A stretch of DNA of 40,132 bases from Candidatus Phascolarctobacterium caballi (GTDB lineage Bacteria; Bacillota; Negativicutes; Acidaminococcales; Acidaminococcaceae), in NCBI GenBank assembly GCA_018065225.1, contig JAGHTS010000059.1:1-40132 (forward strand), in the 5' to 3' direction. The translations under genes and the position numbers were made by a program. How positions within the stretch are numbered: position 1 is the first letter of the stretch; each line of letters starts with the position of its first letter. Below the pieces are notes generated by a model. That model made no database searches. It saw only the letters and a program-made list of their open reading frames with translations, and was not told the DNA's origin. Below, one piece after another: positions 31,138-39,359 of the stretch.

Positions 31138-31856
31138 TAATGGGCGCAATAGAAATTTACAACAAAATGAAAACCCCGCCTACAAATGCACTTAGAAAAA
31201 TTGAAATCGGAACATTGAAGGGCAAAACCAACATTGACCCCCAATGGCGAATTCAGGTAATGACAGAAACCTTTGGCTTGTGTGGTGTGGGCTGGAAGTT
31301 CAATGTTCTTGACACCAAAGTGGAGCAGTGCCCCGAAGGTCAAAGGTTGGTTTATATGCAAATATCACTGCAGGTCAAGTCCGCTGAAGGTGAATGGTCA
31401 GAACCGATATATGCATATGGCGGAGACATGATTGTTGAAAAAAATAAGAATGGTCTTGTTCCTAATGACGAAGCATACAAAATGTGCTTGACTGACGCTT
31501 TGGGCAACGCAATGAGATATTTAGGAGTGGCGGCGGATGTTTATCAGGGAAAATTTGATAACAAGTACGAACGGCAAACGTGGAATAACCCCCCTAATTC
31601 AACGCAGGACACAAGTAAAAGCACAACCATACAAAATCCACCGTATGAGAAAAAACAAACAATTACAGCCCCATATACAACCCATACAGACGGGAAACTT
31701 ATGGTTAAGTCATTAAAAGACGGTTCATGGTTGGCTGTCGCACATATGAATAAAGCACAAATGGAATGGGCTTATAAATGCGAGAAATACGCAGAAGTTA
31801 AAGACGAAATCGCAGCTTTGGGAAAGATGAGTTTTGGGGCAGAATGGCAGAGTTAA
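31134..31856 (+). CDS. Putative single-strand annealing protein (Rad52/ERF-like)
   Basis: 240 residues. The core runs from IDPQWRIQVMTETFGLCGVGWKFN to AYKMCLTDALGNAMRYLGVAADVY, the latter matching the DAL..A...LG helix common to Rad52- and ERF-type annealing proteins. A low-complexity linker (residues about 150-180) and C-terminal conserved end follow. Position between Gp157 and HNH/NinB-like genes supports recombination. A second ATG at 31140 is possible. Confidence 0.55.
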   Translation: MIMGAIEIYNKMKTPPTNALRKIEIGTLKGKTNIDPQWRIQVMTETFGLCGVGWKFNVLDTKVEQCPEGQRLVYMQISLQVKSAEGEWSEPIYAYGGDMIVEKNKNGLVPNDEAYKMCLTDALGNAMRYLGVAADVYQGKFDNKYERQTWNNPPNSTQDTSKSTTIQNPPYEKKQTITAPYTTHTDGKLMVKSLKDGSWLAVAHMNKAQMEWAYKCEKYAEVKDEIAALGKMSFGAEWQS

Positions 31857-32149
31857 GAGCGATACCGAAAAAAAAGAAAATAAAGCTTAGCGTGGGGCAG
31901 CAAATTGCCCTACGCAAGGCAATATTCGAAAGAGACCACTATTGCTGTGTTGTGTGTGGGAAAAAGGCACAGCACAGACATCATGAGCCGCCGGGAAGTA
32001 ATAAGACCGACAGAATAGAAACTGGTGTGGCTTTATGCGTAGAATGCCACAACATCAGACACAATGACCCGAACCGCAGCTTACAGTGGAAAAAGATAAT
32101 AGTTGATTATTTGAGGAATATATATGCTGATTACTACAAATCAAATTAA
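31844..32149 (+). CDS. Small HNH endonuclease
   Basis: 101 residues. FERDHYCCVVCGKKAQHRHHEPP, then GVALCVECHNIRHND: two CxxC zinc knuckles around the His-His and Asn/His active-site elements. Likely a junction- or replication-associated nuclease of the NinG type. Overlaps neighbours on both sides. Confidence 0.85.
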   Translation: MAELRAIPKKKKIKLSVGQQIALRKAIFERDHYCCVVCGKKAQHRHHEPPGSNKTDRIETGVALCVECHNIRHNDPNRSLQWKKIIVDYLRNIYADYYKSN

Positions 32150-32660
32150 CTTCTTCAACGGTCTTATCCAGATAATACTGCCGGCAGGTCATATTGAGCA
32201 GGCAAACGATTTGGGACAAGCCCTTAACAAAGGTAAAAGATTGGTAGTAAAGATTGAGCCGGAAAAAAAGAAAAGGTCATTGAATGCAAACGCCTGTATG
32301 TGGGCAATGCTGAACGAGTTGGCAATTAAACTACATACCACAGCCGAGGAACTATACATTGAAGAGTTACGGAAATATGGTGTAAGGCATTACATTCCTG
32401 CTCTTCCTGAGAGCATACCAATATACGAGAAAGCGTTCAAGTTCGTTGAGGTGGTTGACAGGGAACCAATTGTAACGGGTAACAGACAAGATGCGGTTAC
32501 GTTGGCGGTGTATCTTGGCAGTAGCACTTACAACACGGCAGAGTTCAGCCGTTTGCTTGACGGCATTATAGAAGATGCCAAAGAGCAAGGGTGTATATAT
32601 ATAAGTCCCGAAGACAGGGATTTACTGATTGAAAGGTGGGGAAAAGATGGCGGCGAATGA
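32124..32660 (+). CDS. NinB-like recombination-associated protein
   Basis: 178 residues. KKKRSLNANACMWAMLNELA and the long FSRLLDGIIEDAKEQG helix are shared with phage proteins often annotated NinB/Orf-like or YopX-region proteins. Position between HNH and replication initiator supports a recombination role. Family assignment is tentative. Confidence 0.6.
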   Translation: MLITTNQINFFNGLIQIILPAGHIEQANDLGQALNKGKRLVVKIEPEKKKRSLNANACMWAMLNELAIKLHTTAEELYIEELRKYGVRHYIPALPESIPIYEKAFKFVEVVDREPIVTGNRQDAVTLAVYLGSSTYNTAEFSRLLDGIIEDAKEQGCIYISPEDRDLLIERWGKDGGE

Positions 32661-33561
32661 TACCAAGAGATTCTACTGGTTGAAACTTCACAAAGATTTT
32701 TTCAAAAAACATGAAATAAAAATTGTTGAAGGAATGCCAAATGGTAAGGACTATGTCTTGTTCTACTTAAAATTGCTTGTTGAAAGTGTGAGCCATGAAG
32801 GGGATTTACGGTTTAGCGACACAGTCCCTTACAATGAGCAGATGCTGAGCATATTGACAGACACCAATATTGACGTGGTACGGTCAGCAATGAAAATCTT
32901 TACTGACCTAAAAATGATAGAGGTGCTTGACGATGCCACAATTCACATGGCAGAGGTGAATAAGTTAATCGGCAGTGAAACAGGAAAAGCACAAAGAATG
33001 AGAGAATATCGGGAAAAGATAAGTGCTACAGACGGGCTACAATCGGGCTACAATGTAGCCAAGAGATTAGAGATTAGAGGTAAGATATATAGTGGTGGTG
33101 GTAATAGTAGTGACACTTATAAAGTAAGCCAAGATTGTAAAAATAGATACTTAAGCAATACTGATAATTCCAGTAATCAACTTGATATAAATAATAAAGA
33201 TAAGACCACCACCGCCACCACCGTTGTTATGGAAGAATACGAAAAAAATATTGGCAAGCCAACACCTGCCATAGAGAAAAGAATCAAAGCATTGGTTGAA
33301 GAGGTTGGCGACAAAACGGTGATGGATGCCATAGAAGAGGCGGCGGCAATGAATATCAGAAATTATAAATACATGGCGGCAATTGCACGGGGTCATAAGG
33401 GGAAGAAGAAAGAAAGGCAAATTGAACCGGGCGACAAGGGGTACAAACATATTGACCCTAACTGCCCTGAGTGCAACGGAACGGGTGAAGCGGTAAGATA
33501 CATAGGCGGACGGGCTGATATGCCAGTGAAAATTGATTGTCCAATCTGTTGCAGGCATTGA
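32647..33561 (+). CDS. Replication initiator (replisome organiser)
   Basis: 304 residues. The N-terminal domain (RFYWLKLHKDFFKKHEIKIV ... GKDYVLFYLKLLVES) is the phage replisome organiser winged helix. A low-complexity Ser/Asn/Thr linker lies at about 140-195. A DnaD-like helical region (IEKRIKALVEEVGDKTVMDA) follows. The C-terminus has CPECNGTGEA and CPICC zinc ligands. Start 32647 has AAAGGTGGGG upstream. The linker-coding DNA carries iterons, as in lambda O. Confidence 0.85.
   Translation: MAANDTKRFYWLKLHKDFFKKHEIKIVEGMPNGKDYVLFYLKLLVESVSHEGDLRFSDTVPYNEQMLSILTDTNIDVVRSAMKIFTDLKMIEVLDDATIHMAEVNKLIGSETGKAQRMREYREKISATDGLQSGYNVAKRLEIRGKIYSGGGNSSDTYKVSQDCKNRYLSNTDNSSNQLDINNKDKTTTATTVVMEEYEKNIGKPTPAIEKRIKALVEEVGDKTVMDAIEEAAAMNIRNYKYMAAIARGHKGKKKERQIEPGDKGYKHIDPNCPECNGTGEAVRYIGGRADMPVKIDCPICCRH
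33024..33230 (+). other. ori: Candidate replication origin inside initiator gene
   Basis: Tandem 11-mers CGGGCTACAAT at 33033-33043 and 33044-33054; palindrome GGCTACA-A-TGTAGCC at 33046-33060; AGATTAGAGATTAGAG; then an AT-rich stretch of about 100 bases bounded by GGTGGTGGT near 33091 and ACCACCACC near 33205. This is the usual place of an iteron origin in phages. Confidence 0.55.
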
Positions 33562-33572
33562 GAGGTGGGAAA

Positions 33573-33899
33573 ATGATTAAGACGGTAGAAGAAACAAATA
33601 ACTGCATCCGGTTAATTAATTCTATGCCTTATAACCAAAGAATTAGCAGAGGGGAATTAAGCAGGGCAACAGGATTAAGCGACCGAATTATGCGTAAGAC
33701 AATAGAACTGCTCCGGAAGGACGGGGAGTTCATAATCAATAATCAGTCCGGCGGTGGATATACACGGTTGGAAAAAACTGCTGAAAACGAAATCAAAATG
33801 ATGGAATGGGTAAAGCAGGAAAAAAGCCGGGCAATGAAAATCATTAAAAACTATATGCCGGTTGAATACTGGCTAAAAAATCAAAGGGCGTTATTTTAG
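33573..33899 (+). CDS. Winged-helix DNA-binding protein
   Basis: 108 residues. RISRGELSRATGLSDRIMRKTIELLRKDG and INNQSGGGYTR form a helix-turn-helix with a wing. Probably a regulator or replication accessory. GAGGTGGGAAA precedes ATG 33573. Confidence 0.75.
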   Translation: MIKTVEETNNCIRLINSMPYNQRISRGELSRATGLSDRIMRKTIELLRKDGEFIINNQSGGGYTRLEKTAENEIKMMEWVKQEKSRAMKIIKNYMPVEYWLKNQRALF

Positions 33900-33913
33900 A
33901 AAGGAGAAAAGAA

Positions 33914-34096
33914 ATGAGCAAATGGGTTGAAATTCGGGAAGATGCTTTTATTAAATTTGAAAAAATAACGGGGCTTGAATTGACCCCGTTGGGAGATTTG
34001 TTTGTGGTAGTGGAAGGCAGATGCTACATAGTTAAAGAAAAGGCAACAAGAAAGGATTTGCTGGATTGGAAAAAGAAATTGGAGAAAGAAAAATGA
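33914..34096 (+). CDS. Small early protein, unknown
   Basis: 60 residues, not recognised. Beta-rich middle (GDLFVVVEGRCYIVKEKA) and a Lys-rich helical end. AAAGGAG precedes ATG; overlaps the next gene by ATGA. Confidence 0.72.
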   Translation: MSKWVEIREDAFIKFEKITGLELTPLGDLFVVVEGRCYIVKEKATRKDLLDWKKKLEKEK

Positions 34097-34338
34097 TAAA
34101 CATTGACGAATGCCCGGTTAAGCAGGGAGATATTATATGGGGAAATCGAGGTAAAAGAGTGGTGCTGGATACATTCCGTAGCGATAACAATTCAATGGAA
34201 TGGCAGTGTACATTTGCGGTCACAAAAAACCGCTGGAAACAAAAGGAAAAATATTTGAAAGGGTTGTACTTACGGAACATTGCGGAATGGGGGCATACCA
34301 AAATAAGAATGAACGCAAGGGTGGAGGGTTGGAAATGA
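34093..34338 (+). CDS. Small early protein, unknown
   Basis: 81 residues, not recognised. NIDECPVKQGDIIWGNRGKR suggests a small beta-barrel. Start 34093 is set by the ATGA overlap; overlaps the next gene by ATGA as well. Confidence 0.68.
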   Translation: MINIDECPVKQGDIIWGNRGKRVVLDTFRSDNNSMEWQCTFAVTKNRWKQKEKYLKGLYLRNIAEWGHTKIRMNARVEGWK

Positions 34339-34607
34339 GTGCAAGACAAGTGGTAAGAATAGATGTTTCCCAAAGAACATACGACCGCATAAAAAATGGC
34401 TTTCAACCTTTCCTGATTCTCCCGATAGCAAAGGGGGTTAATGGTGGCGATACGCTGTGGATTTACAAAAACAAAGGTGGAGCTCAAAAAATAAGTTGCT
34501 TTGTACTTGGCGAATGCGGCTATTGTCGTCAAAAAGGAGAAACAGAGGGAATGCAAGAAGGTTATATGATAGTAACGCTTAAAGGCGTACGGGAAGTTGA
34601 GGGGTAA
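34335..34607 (+). CDS. ASCH/DUF3850-like small protein
   Basis: 90 residues. TYDRIKNGFQPFLIL, GVNGGDTLWIYKNK and the SCFVLGECGYCRQ strand follow the pattern of ASCH/DUF3850 beta-barrel domains, thought to bind RNA or nucleotides. Start is set by the ATGA overlap. Confidence 0.6.
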   Translation: MSARQVVRIDVSQRTYDRIKNGFQPFLILPIAKGVNGGDTLWIYKNKGGAQKISCFVLGECGYCRQKGETEGMQEGYMIVTLKGVREVEG

Positions 34608-34629
34608 AAATGGCAATGACTTTGACAAA

Positions 34630-34773
34630 ATGAATAAAGAGTGTGGATTTGAAGAAATAGAGGAATACTGCAAACTGTTTATTCCGCCTATGGTGTTGGA
34701 CGCTATTCGTGATTTGCAAATTCAAATAGTGCGGAATACAAGAGTAAAGGTGGTGATTGAGGGATGGAAATAA
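34630..34773 (+). CDS. Very small ORF, unknown
   Basis: 47 residues beginning MNKECGFEEIEEYCKLFIPP. It fills the space between two genes and overlaps the next start by 10 bases. No clear ribosome site precedes ATG 34630, so it may start elsewhere or be remnant. Confidence 0.45.
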   Translation: MNKECGFEEIEEYCKLFIPPMVLDAIRDLQIQIVRNTRVKVVIEGWK

Positions 34774-35123
34774 ACATTAGCGAGTATATTGAAGGAATGA
34801 TTGCGGACAGAGTTAATGCGGCGACGGCAGGGTTAAAGCAAACAATTCTTGATTTGCAGAAAGAAAAGGTAGAGTTGGTTAAATATCTTAACGAGGAACA
34901 AGAGAAAATTCAAAAATTGCAAAAACGAAATTATTATTTACAACGGGTTCTGGACGGACACGGGATTAAATTAGTGTTCGTCGGCGATACATTGGTAAGT
35001 GTTGATAGCAAACCTAATAAGCGAATAGAAGAGTTGGAAAAAGAAAATGAAAAGCTGAAAGAACGCTGCGAGAATTACAAAACTTTGATTAGAGAGGCGA
35101 TGGGAAGGGGGAATACGTTGTGA
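34764..35123 (+). CDS. Coiled-coil protein, unknown
   Basis: 119 residues with two coiled coils (about 25-60 and 90-112) around a beta segment (GIKLVFVGDTLVSVDSKP). Probably a dimer or larger assembly. GATTGAGGG precedes ATG. Its TGA overlaps the GTG of the next gene. Confidence 0.72.
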   Translation: MEINISEYIEGMIADRVNAATAGLKQTILDLQKEKVELVKYLNEEQEKIQKLQKRNYYLQRVLDGHGIKLVFVGDTLVSVDSKPNKRIEELEKENEKLKERCENYKTLIREAMGRGNTL

Positions 35124-35533
35124 TTACTGTTAAAAAGCACGGAAGAGAGTGGCGACTGAGGGAATGCCAACGTTGTGGTAGCGAAGAAATAGACTTTATT
35201 GATGCAATAGATGCACCTGAGGCAAGAGTTCGATGCTCCAAATGTGGGGAGTCAACTGAGTGGTACAGTGGGACGGAGAATGCGGTTGAAGCGTGGAATA
35301 GTGGCGAAAAAATAGAAGAAATACGAACGATGGAACAGCTGTTTCAAAAACTAAAAAATACAGTGGAAAAAGTGCGAACGGTAGATTTTACAATAAAACT
35401 TACTGGGCGGTCTTTAGATGACTTTGAACGATTCATAAAAAGGGATTCTTCTGATAATTATATTCGCGGTTTTACCTGTACTATAGCTAATTATGGAAAT
35501 GGCAGACATATGGAATGTGAGGTGGAAATGTGA
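35120..35533 (+). CDS. Lar-like restriction alleviation protein
   Basis: 137 residues. The N-terminal zinc ribbon RECQRCGSEEIDFI ... VRCSKCGESTEWY ... AVEAWN matches the Lar family, which moderates type I restriction by enhancing host modification. The C-terminal about 75 residues are a separate alpha/beta region. GTG start at 35120. Confidence 0.72.
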   Translation: MITVKKHGREWRLRECQRCGSEEIDFIDAIDAPEARVRCSKCGESTEWYSGTENAVEAWNSGEKIEEIRTMEQLFQKLKNTVEKVRTVDFTIKLTGRSLDDFERFIKRDSSDNYIRGFTCTIANYGNGRHMECEVEM

Positions 35534-35880
35534 AAAAAATCATAAGAGAATGGTATAAATGTGAATATTGTGATTTGGAATGCCAAGACAGTGCAGTGAT
35601 TGAAGAGCACGAAAAGAAATGTTCGCAAAGATTAGTAGATGAGTTTAAGAAAACGAACAATTTTCGTGTAATGGCAAATTGCACTACCTGTAAAAATTTC
35701 TTTGACGGGTATAAAGATAACGTACATCATGTGCTGGAATGTAATTTATGTAATCTTGACGGGACAGAAGGAATGGCAAAACTAATAACTGATGGATTTT
35801 TTGGCACGCCATCGCCCAGAGAGTGTATTTGTGATAGGTATGAGGATAAGGATAGCAGTGAAAACAAAAAAATGTTGTAA
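35530..35880 (+). CDS. Cys-rich zinc-finger protein
   Basis: 116 residues. YKCEYCDLECQDSAVIEEHE then KKC has C2H2-like spacing; a second cluster (NCTTCKNF ... CNLCNLDG ... ECICDRY) follows. Role unknown, possibly DNA or protein binding. GTG start overlapping the previous stop. Confidence 0.72.
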   Translation: MKKIIREWYKCEYCDLECQDSAVIEEHEKKCSQRLVDEFKKTNNFRVMANCTTCKNFFDGYKDNVHHVLECNLCNLDGTEGMAKLITDGFFGTPSPRECICDRYEDKDSSENKKML

Positions 35881-36145
35881 AGGGTGTGATGGTTATTCCG
35901 GCTGTACTTTGGTATGCGAAGAATATTTAGGAATTGCGGAACAAAGGAATGCTGAATATGAAGAAAGCACCAAACAATTTAAGTTTGGTAGAGCAAAGGA
36001 ATCAACAGGCAAAGGCAAGGTTTGCCCTATATGTGGGAAATTATTTTATCTGACAAAAGGTGGTCGCAAATACTGTAGCGACATTTGCCGACACGAGGCA
36101 AATATTTTAAGAGGAAGAAAGTGGAGGAAGGAAAATGGAAAATAA
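35858..36145 (+). CDS. Cys-rich zinc-binding protein
   Basis: About 95 residues. CCKGCDGYSGCTLVC near the start and KVCPICGKLFYLTKGGRKYC with CRHEAN near the end suggest two zinc sites, the second like small DNA-binding zinc ribbons. GTG 35858 has AAGGA at good spacing; ATG 35840 is an alternative. Confidence 0.65.
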   Translation: MKTKKCCKGCDGYSGCTLVCEEYLGIAEQRNAEYEESTKQFKFGRAKESTGKGKVCPICGKLFYLTKGGRKYCSDICRHEANILRGRKWRKENGK

Positions 36146-36341
36146 GTTTAAGTATGAAATCGGCAAAAAAGGTGTTATCAGTTTGGACGATGACCCGAAA
36201 ATGTCCAAAAATGGGGTAATAGTGGCAAGAAGTTATAACACGCTGGCAAAGGAAAATTGCTACTGTATCAGGTATGACGATGGTTGCTTGATTACCGATT
36301 TTGAAAGCAACATTGTGGAAGAAAAGGATTGGAAGGAATGA
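36135..36341 (+). CDS. Small early protein, unknown
   Basis: 68 residues, beta-rich (YEIGKKGVISLDDD, YCIRYDDGCLITDFESN). Not recognised. GGAGGAAGGAAA precedes ATG. Confidence 0.68.
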   Translation: MENKFKYEIGKKGVISLDDDPKMSKNGVIVARSYNTLAKENCYCIRYDDGCLITDFESNIVEEKDWKE

Positions 36342-36481
36342 GAATAAATCCAAAGTTTTTTCCAACAGTAATGATATTGCTTGACTTATGCTCAGCGGTG
36401 GTGTGGGGGTATCACGGGAACATTAGGCAAGTTATTTACTGGGTGGCTGCGGCGGTGCTGACCGCAAGCGTGACTTATTGA
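36338..36481 (+). CDS. Small two-segment membrane protein
   Basis: 47 residues starting MRINPKFFPTVMILLDLCSA; two hydrophobic segments separated by GYHGNIRQ. The ATG overlaps the previous stop and GGAAGG precedes it. Similar short proteins are common in Bacillota phage early regions; function unknown. Confidence 0.7.
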   Translation: MRINPKFFPTVMILLDLCSAVVWGYHGNIRQVIYWVAAAVLTASVTY

Positions 36482-36492
36482 GGGGGTGCAGA

Positions 36493-36792
36493 ATGCGGTT
36501 TGTGGATAATCCGATAATTATTCAAATTTTTGCGATAATTGGTGGTGGAGCCGTGATATTTTGTTTAGGAACGATTGTTACAATCATTCTAAAAGAATTT
36601 ATAAAAAATGCACGGCAAGAAAAGGATATGGAATTGATTGAGGATATTAACCGATTATTAGACGAAAACGAAGAGCTTAGAGAACAAGTAAGAAGATGGG
36701 CTGAAAAAGCGAGAGAGGCGGTCAATAAATCAGGAATCAGATTAGGGGAAATAGAGGGGGTGCAAAATGATAAAGTATGTTGTAAAAATTGA
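36493..36792 (+). CDS. Membrane-anchored coiled-coil protein
   Basis: 99 residues: transmembrane segment about 7-35 (PIIIQIFAIIGGGAVIFCLG), then a charged coiled coil (EDINRLLDENEELREQVRRW). Function unknown. GAGGGGGTG precedes ATG 36493. Confidence 0.68.
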   Translation: MRFVDNPIIIQIFAIIGGGAVIFCLGTIVTIILKEFIKNARQEKDMELIEDINRLLDENEELREQVRRWAEKAREAVNKSGIRLGEIEGVQNDKVCCKN

Positions 36793-36943
36793 CGGGAAAT
36801 ATCTGACAAGGTATGGAACGCTCACCGCAAAAAAGAGTTGTGCTGAAAGACACAAAGAATATGGGGACGCAGAATGTGCTGCGGACGAGTATGCAGATTG
36901 CCACGATTGTTATGCAGAGATTGAAGAGGTGGAATGTGATTAA
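36767..36943 (+). CDS. Small Cys-containing protein
   Basis: 58 residues: MIKYVVKIDGKYLTRYGTLT then a His/Cys/Asp-rich half (AERHKEYGDAECAADEYADC). AGGGGGTGC precedes ATG. Unknown function. Confidence 0.62.
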   Translation: MIKYVVKIDGKYLTRYGTLTAKKSCAERHKEYGDAECAADEYADCHDCYAEIEEVECD

Positions 36944-37223
36944 CTTAATTATTAAAGGGGTATTGCTTATGGGGCTTGGCTTTGGTTGTGGATGGACGGT
37001 TGACCAGTTCATGGAACAACCGATAGTGTACCTAAAAAGCGGCGGTCAGTTCACGAACTATTGCCAAATTGGAAATAGGTCAGATTATGACAGGGTAATC
37101 AATGTACGGAACGTGGCCACCATGAGAAAGGTGGAAAATAACAGGTTGGTCATTGATGGCAATTTGAACATTCTATTTAAGGACGATGAAGAACGGGAGA
37201 AATTTATAAATGTTTGGCAATAA
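36936..37223 (+). CDS. Membrane-anchored small protein
   Basis: 95 residues from GTG 36936 (or 84 from ATG 36969). One membrane segment near the start (IIKGVLLMGLGFGCGW), then a soluble beta region ending FKDDEEREKFINVW. Function unknown. Confidence 0.6.
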   Translation: MINLIIKGVLLMGLGFGCGWTVDQFMEQPIVYLKSGGQFTNYCQIGNRSDYDRVINVRNVATMRKVENNRLVIDGNLNILFKDDEEREKFINVWQ

Positions 37224-37542
37224 ATACCATTCACGAAAAACGACCATTGACGGCATTACTTTTGACAGCAGAAAAGAGGCGAACTATTACTGCCAACTGA
37301 GAATGCTATTGAAGGGGAAGGTAATTAAGGGATTCCGAAGACAGGTCAAGTTTGAACTGCAAGAGGGGTACACACGGAACGGAGAAAAGGTAAGACCGAT
37401 TTACTACGTGGCAGATTTTGTGGTGGAATATAAAGACCGTGTTGAGGTTGTGGACGTGAAGGGAATGCGGACTGACGTCTATAAACTCAAAAAGAAATTG
37501 TTGCTTAAGAAATACCCGGAAATGATTTTTGTGGAGGTATGA
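37210..37542 (+). CDS. DUF1064 nuclease-like protein
   Basis: 110 residues. KYHSRKTTIDGITFDSRKEANYY opening and YYVADFVVEYKDRVEVVDVKG, which carries a PD-(D/E)xK-like D...VxDxKG core. DUF1064 proteins often occur in phages in the place of RusA-type resolvases. Overlaps both neighbours. Confidence 0.82.
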   Translation: MFGNKYHSRKTTIDGITFDSRKEANYYCQLRMLLKGKVIKGFRRQVKFELQEGYTRNGEKVRPIYYVADFVVEYKDRVEVVDVKGMRTDVYKLKKKLLLKKYPEMIFVEV

Positions 37543-37949
37543 TGGATAATATCAAAGCACTGTACGAAGTTAAAGCCAAAAGGTTGGCATATCAACGGTG
37601 GACATTGAAGGTTGAGGTTATAAGAGCCAAACTTGAATATCCTGCCGGTAGCATGGGGGGCGAAAAAAGCGGCTCCCCCACTAATGTCAACACGATAGAA
37701 TATACTCAGGCGGAATACGTTGACACAGTGAGGGCGATGGATAAGGCAAAAGAGGCGTGGAAAATGGCAGAGGCGAGGGCATTAACCGTTATTGCTAAAC
37801 TGACAGACCCAGTACAGACCACAGTTCTACAGATGCGATTCATTGATTTTATGCCATTTGACAAAATTGCAACAGCAATAGGATATTCTGAAAGACAAGT
37901 AATAAGGATAAACCTAAAAGCGATAAAAAAAATAAAAAGATGTCACTAA
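37542..37949 (+). CDS. Sigma-like late transcription regulator (ArpU-like)
   Basis: About 135 residues. The C-terminal LQMRFIDFMPFDKIATAIGYSERQVIRINLKAIKKI is a sigma-70 region 4-like helix-turn-helix. Proteins of this kind (ArpU/RinA group) end early operons and switch on late genes. GGAGG favours the second of two adjacent ATGs. TGTCA repeats and a promoter follow directly. Confidence 0.78.
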   Translation: MDNIKALYEVKAKRLAYQRWTLKVEVIRAKLEYPAGSMGGEKSGSPTNVNTIEYTQAEYVDTVRAMDKAKEAWKMAEARALTVIAKLTDPVQTTVLQMRFIDFMPFDKIATAIGYSERQVIRINLKAIKKIKRCH

Positions 37950-37992
37950 ATGTCATTGAATGTCAGTATAGGTAAGTGATATTATTTATACT
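37941..37992 (+). promoter_or_regulatory. Candidate activator-dependent late promoter
   Basis: Three direct repeats of TGTCA at 37941, 37951 and 37961, exactly 10 bp apart, the first within the end of the sigma-like gene. A -10-like TATACT is at 37987-37992. No good -35 exists at 17 bp, as expected when an activator replaces it. Confidence 0.5.
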
Positions 37993-37996
37993 GAAC

Positions 37997-38053
37997 AAAA
38001 ACCGTAGAGAGGAACTTTGGTTCCGCAACCACAAGTGCCTTTTCTGCGGTTTT
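37997..38053 (+). terminator. Structured leader, possible terminator or attenuator
   Basis: AAAAACCG (37997-38004) pairs with CGGTTTT (38047-38053), enclosing GGAAC/GTTCC (38011-38015 with 38020-38024). T-rich sequence follows (near 38061-38066). It lies between the candidate late promoter and the methyltransferase gene. Confidence 0.45.
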
Positions 38054-38084
38054 ATATTGGTTTTTTACAAGGCAAGAGGTAAAA

Positions 38085-39353
38085 ATGAAAATTGAAAAAG
38101 TGAAATTGTGTGACCTCGTCCCGGACAATCGGAACGCCCGGTCGCACAGCGAGCGAAACATTATCGAGATAATGAAATCGCTTGAAGAACATGGCCAGTA
38201 CAGACCCTTTGTTGTCCAAAAAGGAACAAACAGGGTTTGTGTCGGGAATGGAATGTTGGCGGCTATGCTGCGGTTAGGTATGACTGAAGGCGATGCGGTC
38301 ATTAAAGAACTGACGGACGAACAATTCACCCGTTTGGCTTTGGCTGATAACCGAACAGCCGAACTTGCAGAATGGAATGACGACATTCTCAAAGATTTGC
38401 TTAAAGAACTGGACAACCCAATAGGGTGGACACAAGAAGAGGTGGCCATGATATTGGATGCTGGAAAAAAGGAAATCGTACAGGATATTCCTCCGGCTGT
38501 TCAGGCAAAGACAAAATCCAAAACAGGGGAACTGTGGCGGATGGGTGAGCATATTCTTATGGTGGGAGATGCCACCAACAAAAAAGACGTAGAGACATTG
38601 TGCAAGGGTAAGACGGTGGACTTGTTCCTGACCGACCCACCCTACAATGTGAATTACACCAAAGGAACAGCCGGAACCATAGAAAATGACAATATGGAAT
38701 CGGCAGCGTTTTTGGCATTTTTGGTTGATTCATTCAAGGCGGCGGATGCGGTGCTGAAGTCGGGCGGTGCATTTTATATTTGGCACGCAGACCTAAACGG
38801 CAACCCGTTCCGTGCGGCGGTGGCCACAGTGGGGTGGGAACTAAAACAAATACTGATTTGGAAGAAAAATCACTTCACTCTTGGGCGACAAGATTATCAA
38901 TGGCAACATGAACCCTGCTTGTATGGGTGGAAATCTGGAGCGGGGCATTACTTTATAAACGAACGTATAAATGCGACAATATTGGAGAAAACAAATGAAA
39001 AAGAGCTAAAAGATTATACCAAAGCGGAATTAATTGACTTGCTTAATACTATAAAGGCATTAGACAGTACGGTGTTAAGTTATGATAAACCAGTCCGCAG
39101 TGCAGAACACCCGACAATGAAGCCGGTGGAACTCATTGCCCGGGAAATCAAAAACAGCACCAAACCAAAACAGACCATACTGGACACCTTCGGTGGAAGT
39201 GGAACAACAATGATTGCGGCAGAGCAATTGGGGAGAAATTGCCTTATGATGGAGATTGACCCCCATTATGCTGACGTGATTATCAGAAGGTGGCAGAACT
39301 TCACTGGCAAGCAAGCCGTGAATATGGCCACTGGGAAAAAGTTTGGAAAGTGA
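38085..39353 (+). CDS. ParB-domain/N4-N6 adenine or cytosine methyltransferase fusion
   Basis: 422 residues. Residues 1-110 are a ParB/Srx-like domain (VKLCDLVPDNRNARSHSERN, LADNRTAELAEW). The methyltransferase follows: catalytic TDPPYNVNY before, and SAM-binding DTFGGSGTTMIAAEQL after, the target-recognition region, the order of beta-class amino-methyltransferases; HPTMKPVEL is also typical. Recognition sequence unknown. First gene of the group that leads into the terminase genes. AAGAGGTAAAA precedes ATG. Confidence 0.93.
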   Translation: MKIEKVKLCDLVPDNRNARSHSERNIIEIMKSLEEHGQYRPFVVQKGTNRVCVGNGMLAAMLRLGMTEGDAVIKELTDEQFTRLALADNRTAELAEWNDDILKDLLKELDNPIGWTQEEVAMILDAGKKEIVQDIPPAVQAKTKSKTGELWRMGEHILMVGDATNKKDVETLCKGKTVDLFLTDPPYNVNYTKGTAGTIENDNMESAAFLAFLVDSFKAADAVLKSGGAFYIWHADLNGNPFRAAVATVGWELKQILIWKKNHFTLGRQDYQWQHEPCLYGWKSGAGHYFINERINATILEKTNEKELKDYTKAELIDLLNTIKALDSTVLSYDKPVRSAEHPTMKPVELIAREIKNSTKPKQTILDTFGGSGTTMIAAEQLGRNCLMMEIDPHYADVIIRRWQNFTGKQAVNMATGKKFGK

Positions 39354-39359
39354 GGGCTT

